Source of the DNA: an uncultured Collinsella sp.
Lineage (GTDB): Bacteria > Actinomycetota > Coriobacteriia > Coriobacteriales > Coriobacteriaceae
DNA: 21,231 bases
Assembly: GCA_902470765.1 (NCBI GenBank)
Contig: CABRHW010000027.1
Location: 1-21,231, forward strand
Direction: 5' to 3'
Shown: positions 17,308-21,231 of the stretch, piece after piece
How positions within the stretch are numbered: the stretch's first letter is position 1
Layout of the letters: every line of letters begins with the position of its first letter
Translations under genes and position numbers: made by a program
The notes under the pieces: model-generated
What the model was told of the DNA's origin: nothing
Seen by the model: the letters and a program-made list of their open reading frames with translations, nothing else
Databases searched by the model: none

Positions 17308-17629
17308 GTTTTAAGCAATTGCTTAATTATGATTAAGCAACAGGGTGCCAATAATCTACCTACGCGATAATCGCCTTTTGCGGCTACTTGCGCGTTTTGC
17401 ACACGCTTGAGCCGATTTATTAACGCGATTTGAATCTACATACGCGTAGCTGGTATACAGCCGAGTACAGGCTGTGTTTATCGCGGCGATTTACACAGAT
17501 ATAGCGACTGTAACGAACAAGCGTGTCGCTGTATTTATTCCAGCAGTTCACTTGATCGGTGGACAAGTGGGCGATTGCAACGATATGCCAAACGGGATAG
17601 TCTCTATACGAGAACGCAGCAGAGGCAAT
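17308..17629. other. A/T-richer intergenic stretch with palindromes, no gene seen
   Basis: No open frame here has a ribosome site and convincing composition. Visible elements are: a 16-bp perfect palindrome TTAAGCAATTGCTTAA (17311-17326) with a third TTAAGCAA at 17333-17340; two related words, TCTACCTACGCG (near 17355) and TCTACATACGCG (near 17435); a hairpin ACAGCC/GGCTGT (17457-17475); and an inverted repeat AGCGAC/GTCGCT (17503-17530). Base composition is clearly lower in G+C than the housekeeping block. These could be operators or remnants at the edge of an inserted region. Confidence 0.5.
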
Positions 17630-17738
17630 GGGGGGGGGAGTGCGGCAGGCGCCCTGAGAGCCGCTGTATGACCCCATTTCTCCTCAACTCGATAACCTGT
17701 GCTATGAACCTCAAACCCCTTCGTTCTGCTGCTAAAAG
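17630..17738 (-). repeat. cassette 3' repeat, copy 1, with G9 tract at its edge
   Basis: About 110 bases, from GAGTGCGGCAGG up to the terminator stem, match 18873-18976 at roughly three bases in four (for example GAGAGCCGCTGTA, CCCCATTT and CCTCAAAC are shared). On the minus strand it lies just downstream of pilin gene 1, including GAGGAGAAATGGGG, which looks like a ribosome site plus ATG but leads to an unconvincing ORF. A run of nine G (17630-17638) sits at the border; the other copy has five G (18873-18877). The repeat ends here on the left, so this border defines the left end of the tandem cassettes. Confidence 0.7.
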
Positions 17739-17768
17739 AAAGGCCCGCGCAGGATAGCGCGGGCCTTT
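17739..17768 (-). terminator. terminator of pilin gene 1
   Basis: A perfect 12-bp stem AAAGGCCCGCGC / GCGCGGGCCTTT with a 6-nt loop is followed on the minus strand by a broken T run (TTTCTTTT). It lies 30 nt after the pilin 1 stop codon. The equivalent terminator follows pilin 2. Confidence 0.88.
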
Positions 17769-17798
17769 ATCCATATGTCAGCTTATAGGACAAACTGT

Positions 17799-18770
17799 CT
17801 AGAAACACCAAGCGGGAAACACGAAGTCGGTTGCCGTGTAGCCGTGGTTGCTCCAGTCACCGTTGCTATGGACATAGCGGAAGTACTGGGAGCCATCCAG
17901 ACATACGGAGCGAGTCCAGTGGCTAGAGCCGGACGAAGCCCCGGAAAATTTTTCCTGCGTCACGCCCTTGAAGGCGTAATGCTCGTACTGGGAGCCGTCG
18001 GACTGGAGGTGCCCATTGGCCTGGAGGTTTCCGTAGACCTCGGTCGTCGAGAGCAGGAAGACCTTGTCGGTCGTGGCCGTCACGGTGCCGGGGTATGTGT
18101 CCAACTTGTTGTCGGTCATTTTCGTGACGGCTTTCGCCCTAGATTGGATCTCAGCCGGCAGGAGCGCCCAGAGGTCGCCGGAGTTGAGGCGGCCGCGCAG
18201 CTCGGACTGCTCCCATCCGCCGAAATTGTAATATGAGTCACTCATGCGCTGCTTGCCCATTGCGCCGTTGGTCGCCTCAAATGTGAGTCCCGCCTTGCCG
18301 GTGCCGTCCGCGAGGTCGTCGTGGTTGATGCCGACGATGCGGTACTCGAGCGTCTCGCCATTGGTCAACTTGACGGAGAATTTCGTCCCCGCATCCATCG
18401 CTGCCTTCGCCTTGGCGTATGCGGGAGAAGCCGTGCCATCCTTGGCGATGTCCTCGGCCACGGCCTTCTGCTCCTCGAGCGTCCAGTCCTTCGCGTCCTT
18501 GGCGACGGCCGCTTGGACGGTCGCGGAATCGGCCCCGGCGGAACCGCCGCCGGACGCTCCTCCGCTCTCGACGCCGCCGGTCGTCCCGCTGTTCACCGTG
18601 TTGCCGACCAGGTTGAACTGGTTGCGGATGGCACCGGCCACGCCGGGTCCCGCGAACACGATCACCAGGCCGATAACCGCGATGATCAGGACGTACTCGA
18701 TGATTGACTGTCCTCGGAGAAGAGTACCTCTAGGAGATACCCCCCCCCCGAAGGTTAATTGCCGCTGCAT
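17799..18770 (-). CDS. Flp-type prepilin with DUF6273-like C-terminal domain, copy 1 (G10, in frame)
   Basis: The predicted prepilin has 323 residues. A 20-residue basic leader ends in LLRG|QSIIEYVL, a class IVb/Flp prepilin-peptidase site (Gly before cleavage, Glu at +5, Tyr at +6). It is followed by one membrane helix (about 22-45), a Gly/Ser-rich linker (about 62-80), an Ala/Lys-rich helix region, and from about residue 125 a domain with GINHDDLADGTGKAGLTF, GGWEQSELRGRLNSGDLW and a C-terminal end with W-T-R-S, HSNGDWSN and FPAWCF. I recall that pattern from DUF6273 proteins. ATG 18770 is in frame because the tract 18740-18749 has ten G on the coding strand. AAGGGAG (18781-18787) is 10 nt upstream. 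The open frame runs further upstream without stops, but that is not coding. Likely a surface-exposed minor pilin or adhesin; secretion needs machinery encoded elsewhere. Confidence 0.82.
   Translation of the reverse strand: MQRQLTFGGGVSPRGTLLRGQSIIEYVLIIAVIGLVIVFAGPGVAGAIRNQFNLVGNTVNSGTTGGVESGGASGGGSAGADSATVQAAVAKDAKDWTLEEQKAVAEDIAKDGTASPAYAKAKAAMDAGTKFSVKLTNGETLEYRIVGINHDDLADGTGKAGLTFEATNGAMGKQRMSDSYYNFGGWEQSELRGRLNSGDLWALLPAEIQSRAKAVTKMTDNKLDTYPGTVTATTDKVFLLSTTEVYGNLQANGHLQSDGSQYEHYAFKGVTQEKFSGASSGSSHWTRSVCLDGSQYFRYVHSNGDWSNHGYTATDFVFPAWCF
18740..18749 (-). repeat. G10 tract in leader of pilin gene 1
   Basis: Ten consecutive C on the plus strand (G on the coding strand) lie in the leader-coding part, between the start codons and the prepilin cleavage site. 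From ATG 18770 the frame continues into the pilin. From the other ATG (18774, 4 nt upstream) it ends at about 30 codons. A change to nine would make ATG 18774 productive, and eight or eleven would leave neither. Confidence 0.9.
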
Positions 18771-18780
18771 GCATATGCGG

Positions 18781-18863
18781 CTCCCTTCGCTCAGGGTTAA
18801 CAGATACATCGCCGAGCGTAGGGCTATTCCAAGTATTTGCACTGGTCTTGCCGCAGCGGCAAC
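18781..18863 (-). promoter_or_regulatory. conserved upstream region of pilin gene 1 with 15-bp palindrome
   Basis: These 83 bases match 20035-20116 ahead of pilin 2 closely (CTCCCTTCGCTCAGGGTT, GCCGAGCGTAGGGCTATTCC and the palindrome are shared). The palindrome TTGCCGCAGCGGCAA (18848-18862) is identical in both copies, while nearby bases vary. On the minus strand it could overlap a -35 box (TTGCCG), but no clear -10 box is seen at the right distance. The ribosome site AAGGGAG can pair with CCCT a few bases upstream in a 4-bp hairpin. It is likely the promoter and operator region, with the boxes unresolved. Confidence 0.55.
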
Positions 18864-18872
18864 GGAGCTCGT

Positions 18873-18976
18873 GGGGGAGTGCAGTAGACGCTCTGAGAGC
18901 CGCTGTAGGGCCCCATTTCCCCTCAATTCGATTACCTGCGCCACGTGCCTCAAACCGTTCGCTCGGTTGCCAAAAG
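18873..18976 (-). repeat. cassette 3' repeat, copy 2
   Basis: This is the counterpart of 17630-17738, downstream of pilin gene 2 on the minus strand and directly upstream of the promoter region of pilin 1. It contains an 11-bp near-palindrome GCTCTCAGAGC that stays pairable (via G-U) in copy 1. The stretch is conserved although no convincing protein is encoded, so a structural or regulatory RNA role is possible. It may instead simply have been carried along in the duplication. Confidence 0.6.
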
Positions 18977-19006
18977 AAAAGCCCGCGCGGAATCGTGCGG
19001 GCTTTT
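18977..19006 (-). terminator. terminator of pilin gene 2
   Basis: The stem AAAAGCCCGCGC (18977-18988) / GTGCGGGCTTTT (18995-19006) has a 6-nt loop and one G-T pair. On the minus strand a T-rich run (CTTTTCTTTTGG) follows. It lies 23 nt after the pilin 2 stop, at the same place as in cassette 1. Confidence 0.88.
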
Positions 19007-19029
19007 CACTAACCATGCTAGAAGACAGG

Positions 19030-20025
19030 CTAGAAACACCAAGCGGGGCAGACGCATAACGAATCCGATGCATACATGCTATACGAGGCGTGGCCGGAGC
19101 CACTCCAAACAGAGCTAAAGGTACTTTCACTGTTGATATAGACCGTACGCTCCCACCAAGAAACGCCGATGTTCAGGCAATCGTTGGTCGTCCCGCTGCC
19201 AGACACCTTGTCTTTAAAGGCCTCGTACTGGAAGCCCTCAGAGAAAGTCCATGGATAGTGAGTGCCCCAGCCATAGGATTGCGGCACGATCTCATAGCAG
19301 CTGAGCAGAAATAACCTATCGCTTGTTGCGGTGACATTCCTACCGGTGTAGTCACCATTGATGTTGTTTGTGAGCTTCGTCACAGGCTTCACTTTGGACT
19401 TGAACTCGGAGGGCATTAGATTCCAAATCTCGCCGGAATTCATTTTCCGGCGCAAGTCGGACTTCTCCCAGCCGCCTTCGTTCATTTTCGTTGCGTTCAT
19501 TTGAGACCGAATGCCTGTTGATGTCGTAAGAAATGTCAGTCCAGCCTTACCAGACCCGTCCGCCAAGTCATCATGGTTGATCCCGATGATTCGGTACTTG
19601 AGCGTCTGTCCGTCGGTGAGCTTCATCGAGAACTTCGTCCCTGCATCCATTGCGGCCTTAGCTTTCGCGTAGGCAGGCGACGCCTCGCCCTTCGCGGCGA
19701 TGTCCTCGGCCACGGCCTTCTGCTCATCCAGCGTCCAGTCCTTCGCGTCCTTGGCGATAGCCGCCTGGACGGTCGCGGAACCGGCCCCGGCGGAACCGCC
19801 GCCGGACGCTCCTCCGCCCTCTACGCCGCCGGCCGTCCCGCTGTTCACCGTGTTGCCGACCAGGTTGAACTGGTTGCGGATGGCACCGGCCACGCCGGGT
19901 CCCGCGAACACGATCACCAGGCCGATAACCGCGATGATCAGGACGTACTCGATGATTGACTGTCCTCGGAGGCGGGTACTCCTAGGAGATACCCCCCCCC
20001 GAAGGTTAACTGCCGCTGCATGCAT
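19030..20025 (-). CDS. Flp-type prepilin with DUF6273-like C-terminal domain, copy 2 (G9, in frame from upstream ATG)
   Basis: The predicted prepilin has 331 residues with the same plan as copy 1: a basic leader of 21 residues ending RLRG|QSIIEYVL, one helix, a Gly/Ser linker, and a DUF6273-like domain (GINHDDLADGSGKAGLTF, GGWEKSDLRRKMNSGEIW, SWWERTV, CPAWCF). The first ~140 residues are almost identical to copy 1; the last ~190 diverge strongly, most of all the final 60. ATG 20025 is in frame because the tract 19992-20000 has nine G on the coding strand, and AAGGGAG (20034-20040) lies 8 nt upstream. ATG 20021, the equivalent of the start used in copy 1, reads only a 27-residue dead-end peptide here. 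GTG 20034 is in frame too, but it overlaps the ribosome site and is less likely. Confidence 0.8.
   Translation of the reverse strand: MHAAAVNLRGGVSPRSTRLRGQSIIEYVLIIAVIGLVIVFAGPGVAGAIRNQFNLVGNTVNSGTAGGVEGGGASGGGSAGAGSATVQAAIAKDAKDWTLDEQKAVAEDIAAKGEASPAYAKAKAAMDAGTKFSMKLTDGQTLKYRIIGINHDDLADGSGKAGLTFLTTSTGIRSQMNATKMNEGGWEKSDLRRKMNSGEIWNLMPSEFKSKVKPVTKLTNNINGDYTGRNVTATSDRLFLLSCYEIVPQSYGWGTHYPWTFSEGFQYEAFKDKVSGSGTTNDCLNIGVSWWERTVYINSESTFSSVWSGSGHASYSMYASDSLCVCPAWCF
19992..20000 (-). repeat. G9 tract in leader of pilin gene 2
   Basis: Nine consecutive C on the plus strand (G on the coding strand) lie at the position equivalent to the G10 tract of copy 1. The one-base difference between paralogues is direct evidence that this tract changes length. 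With nine, the upstream ATG (20025) is productive; with ten, ATG 20021 would be. Confidence 0.9.
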
Positions 20026-20034
20026 TTGCGACAC

Positions 20035-20116
20035 TCCCTTCGCTCAGGGTTTGTAGATACATTGCCGAGCGTAGGGCTATTCCATAATTCTGCTCCGGTC
20101 TTGCCGCAGCGGCAAC
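20035..20116 (-). promoter_or_regulatory. conserved upstream region of pilin gene 2 with 15-bp palindrome
   Basis: This is the counterpart of 18781-18863. The palindrome TTGCCGCAGCGGCAA is at 20101-20115, and similarity to the other copy stops just after it, which marks the right border of the tandem cassettes. The promoter boxes are not resolved by eye. Confidence 0.55.
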
Positions 20117-20124
20117 CGCACCGA

Positions 20125-20152
20125 TGGTCAACAATCGTGATTACGCTATTAT
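20125..20152 (+). promoter_or_regulatory. probable promoter of the 97-residue gene
   Basis: TGGTCA (20125-20130) and TATTAT (20147-20152) are separated by 16 nt. The -10 box abuts the SOS box at 20154, so a repressor bound there would block transcription. The -35 match is weak (4 of 6). Confidence 0.45.
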
Positions 20153-20153
20153 A

Positions 20154-20165
20154 GAACACGCGTTC
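20154..20165 (+). promoter_or_regulatory. lexA box: LexA-type SOS box
   Basis: GAACACGCGTTC fits the Gram-positive/actinobacterial LexA consensus GAAC-RNRY-GTTC at every defined position, and the flanking G after GTTC also fits. It lies 1 nt after a -10 box and 26 nt before the start of a small gene, which is the expected operator placement. LexA binding is inferred from the motif. Confidence 0.75.
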
Positions 20166-20191
20166 GTTATTGATTCGAGAGGGGTGCCGTC

Positions 20192-20485
20192 GTGGGGGAG
20201 AGCGATAAGTCGATACGTTTGGTCACGGCCCTCGTCGAGTGCCGCCCCGACGGCGAGTACGCCCCGTGGGGCATCAAATGGTACGACGGCACCGTCTACC
20301 CGTTCGACCGCATCGAGTCCTACAGCTCCCGTTCGTGGGCGCTCGGCAGGAACAAGCGGTCCGAGTCCTGGCGCGTGATCGTCGGGGACGGTACGTGCCG
20401 CGACATCTGCCATTACCAAAACAGCTGGTATGTCGTTCACGACCCAGACGATGACACCCCAGCGGCAAGCGCACCGCAAAAATAG
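20192..20485 (+). CDS. small protein under probable SOS control, function unknown
   Basis: This predicted protein has 97 residues. It starts at GTG 20192, with GAGAGGGG (20177-20184) 7 nt upstream. No membrane segment or signal peptide is visible. The middle (about 10-80) looks beta-rich, with IKWYDGTVYPFDRIES and a C-terminal NSWYVVHDP; the last 15 residues are polar and Asp/Ala-rich. The pattern 'W-DG--Y--DR ... WYV' resembles small proteins I recall encoded beside Y-family DNA polymerases in Gram-positive bacteria, which would suit the SOS box, but no polymerase gene follows here. High G+C and clean codon use contrast with the surrounding intergenic sequence, supporting a real gene. Confidence 0.68.
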   Translation: MGESDKSIRLVTALVECRPDGEYAPWGIKWYDGTVYPFDRIESYSSRSWALGRNKRSESWRVIVGDGTCRDICHYQNSWYVVHDPDDDTPAASAPQK

Positions 20486-20647
20486 CCAAAACGCCCATTC
20501 GAAACCAAACGCCCAGGTAAACGGCTTAACACAATCGCGAATACGACCCCAAAAAGACCTACTTGGATACCCGATAGGGGTACCTGTTTTCAGGCACCTT
20601 AAATCGCCTCTCGTTGCCTCGTTTTTTCGGCTACTCAGTAAAAAATA
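20486..20647. other. intergenic stretch after the SOS-box gene
   Basis: No supported gene is seen here. A hairpin GGTACCTG/CAGGCACC with loop TTTT and one mismatch (20579-20598) is followed only by TTAAAT, so it is a weak terminator candidate for the 97-residue gene. An open frame across 20430-20648 has no ribosome site and unconvincing composition. Confidence 0.5.
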
Positions 20648-20669
20648 GGGGAGTACGCCAGTACTCCCC
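20648..20669 (-). terminator. intrinsic terminator-like hairpin
   Basis: A perfect 9-bp stem GGGGAGTAC / GTACTCCCC with loop GCCA is followed, on the minus strand, by TATTTTTTACTG. It would end a minus-strand transcript coming from the right. The only candidate upstream frame is the short fragment ending at 20750, so this may be the terminator of a gene now decayed. Confidence 0.7.
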
Positions 20670-20711
20670 CTAAATCGTTTATATCCCGGTTGCTGCCTGC
20701 CAGTCTGCCCT

Positions 20712-20750
20712 CTCAAGCCTAGGCTTGAGCGCGGGGGGGGCTTAGGCCCC
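20712..20750. repeat. 18-bp palindrome, G8 tract and small hairpin
   Basis: CTCAAGCCTAGGCTTGAG (20712-20729) is a perfect palindrome without a spacer. It is followed by eight G (20733-20740), whose last bases pair in GGGGC-TTAG-GCCCC (20737-20750). The cluster sits between the terminator and a short minus-strand coding-like frame. The role is unknown; operator, recombination site and cruciform-forming element are all possible. Confidence 0.6.
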
Positions 20751-20851
20751 TAGTCTTGAACGTACTTGAGGTCAAGCTCTCCAGGCGCGTCCACGTACAC
20801 CGCGCCGAACGTCAGGTTTACCAGCCGGGGCTGAGCTCCATAAGAGCAAAA
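20750..20851 (-). pseudogene. possible decayed gene end
   Basis: A 33-codon open frame on the minus strand reads YGAQPRLVNLTFGAVYVDAP and ends KYVQD-stop. It has no start codon and is cut off upstream by a stop. The composition is protein-like and a terminator-like hairpin follows about 80 nt later, which together suggest the C-terminal remnant of a lost gene. I do not recognise the family. A spurious frame is a real alternative. Confidence 0.22.
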
Positions 20852-20869
20852 TCATTCTAGCGCTTACTA

Positions 20870-21058
20870 TCAAGGATATCCGTCGTAGTGGCGGCTATCC
20901 GGCAAACGATCGTACTCTCGTGGTCCCGTTTCGAGTAATTCTTTGGCACGGTCAGGAGCATAGCGAACGGTTTCCGCTGTTCCGCTCATGTACATGGACG
21001 ATGAATGAACTTCGATAGCAAACGCAATTTGGTTTTTGAAATATGGACGAATTCCTTG
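20870..21058 (-). pseudogene. possible gene fragment, no start codon
   Basis: A 62-codon open frame on the minus strand contains FKNQIAFAIEVHSSS, GTAETVRYAPDRAKELLETG and REYDRLPDSRHYDGYP and stops at 20870. It is bounded upstream by a stop and has no start at its beginning; an internal ATG would give 41 residues without a clear ribosome site. The sequence looks like real protein rather than random translation, so a truncated or frameshifted gene is plausible. I do not recognise the family. Confidence 0.25.
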
Positions 21059-21071
21059 TCAGGAGGGTAGA

Positions 21072-21146
21072 ATGATGCCGACGGCAGCCCAAGTTGTAGA
21101 GAGCTGGGCAGAGCCGTTGCTTAATGAAGTTGGGTCATCGTCTTAG
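21072..21146 (+). CDS. tiny ORF with good ribosome site
   Basis: This would encode 24 residues beginning MMPTAAQVVESWAEPLL. AGGAGG (21061-21066) is 5 nt before ATG 21072 (a second ATG follows at once). The peptide is hydrophilic to amphipathic with no recognisable motif. Its end overlaps by 4 nt the stop of the minus-strand ORF at 21143-21229, so the two converge. It is too short to be sure that it is translated. Confidence 0.25.
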   Translation: MMPTAAQVVESWAEPLLNEVGSSS

Positions 21147-21229
21147 CGACGGTGGCCTTTCTTTTTAGGCTTCGAGCCCTGCTTGAGTGCCTTGGAAAGG
21201 CCGACAAGGGCCGTGAGGAGCGAGACCAT
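21143..21229 (-). CDS. tiny ORF, hydrophobic start and basic tail (may begin outside the window)
   Basis: From the ATG at 21229 this gives 28 residues: a hydrophobic part (VSLLTALVGLSKAL) followed by a strongly basic tail (KPKKKGHRR). The window ends 2 bases upstream, so the ribosome site and any longer reading frame cannot be seen. It could be a small membrane-active peptide or the C-terminus of a larger protein. Confidence 0.28.
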   Translation of the reverse strand: MVSLLTALVGLSKALKQGSKPKKKGHRR

Positions 21230-21231
21230 AG

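Noticed and set aside
17420..17677. Minus-strand ORF of 85 codons starting after GAGGAGAA
   Set aside because: The first residues resemble the equivalent frame in the other cassette (MGPYSGSQ-like), but that one stops after 30 codons, the frame crosses a G9 tract, and the rest looks like random translation.
17775..18236. Plus-strand ORF opposite pilin gene 1
   Set aside because: It is a shadow of the pilin coding strand. The minus-strand reading has a ribosome site, terminator, prepilin site and a recognisable domain.
18781..18871. c-di-GMP or other riboswitch ahead of the pilin genes
   Set aside because: The conserved upstream block shows no GEMM-type conserved core; only a short palindrome and a 4-bp hairpin near the ribosome site are seen.
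18771..19130. N-terminal extension of pilin gene 1 to 443 residues
   Set aside because: The frame is open upstream, but the region matches the non-coding upstream and downstream parts of the other cassette, contains its promoter region and terminator, and has no ribosome site at the far start.
19573..20056. Plus-strand ORFs opposite pilin gene 2
   Set aside because: Mirror reading of the conserved pilin N-terminal region; the same shadow appears opposite copy 1.
20141..20716. Minus-strand ORF of 191 codons across the SOS-box gene
   Set aside because: Its right half is intergenic and its left half is the complement of the 97-residue gene. There is no ribosome site, and the composition is typical of an antisense frame.
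17799..21231. Complete diversity-generating retroelement
   Set aside because: I looked for a reverse transcriptase and for a near-copy of the pilin 3' ends (for example around CCCGCTTGGTGTTTC) and found neither in the window.

Overview
The window reads as part of a high-GC actinobacterial chromosome, most likely an anaerobic gut coriobacterium (Collinsella-like). This is inferred from G/C-rich third codon positions, an MEP-pathway IspH, the order radical SAM DUF512 gene - der - plsY - gpsA, and Flp-type pilins carrying a DUF6273-like domain. I could not run a search to confirm the taxon.

Bases 31-17111 are an uninterrupted plus-strand run of housekeeping genes with tiny gaps or overlaps, probably one or a few long operons. 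In order they are: an ABC-F ATPase, a small membrane protein, an M50 membrane protease, scpA and scpB (chromosome condensation), an RluB-type pseudouridine synthase, cmk, a PlsC-type acyltransferase, ispH, a PDZ-radical SAM-DUF512 protein, der (ribosome assembly), plsY and gpsA (phospholipid precursors), rpe, a NifS/IscS-like cysteine desulfurase, a NIF3-family protein, a coiled-coil zinc-ribbon protein, and coaBC (coenzyme A synthesis). Three lipid genes (plsC, plsY, gpsA) lie close together and could feed one pathway. A tRNA-Pro(GGG) gene with its own promoter and terminator closes this block.

From about 17300 the character changes: lower coding density, genes on the minus strand, homopolymer tracts and palindromes. 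The centre of interest is a tandem pair of about 1.24-kb cassettes. Each encodes, on the minus strand, an Flp/class IVb prepilin whose N-terminal part is nearly identical between copies and whose C-terminal domain (DUF6273-like, resembling C-type-lectin variable proteins) has diverged. The leader of each gene contains a pure G tract, G10 in one copy and G9 in the other. Each also has two overlapping ATG codons 4 nt apart. By reading frame, tract lengths of 9 and 10 both give full-length prepilin from different ATGs, while 8 or 11 give none. The tract lies before the prepilin-peptidase site, so slippage should change expression without altering the mature protein. This looks like a phase-variable, sequence-diversifying surface pilin/adhesin locus. 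No pilus machinery, reverse transcriptase or template repeat is in the window.

Beyond the cassettes lie a small plus-strand gene whose promoter overlaps a perfect LexA-type SOS box, and then about 750 bases holding only a terminator-like hairpin, an 18-bp palindrome, a G8 tract, gene-fragment-like open frames and two tiny convergent ORFs.
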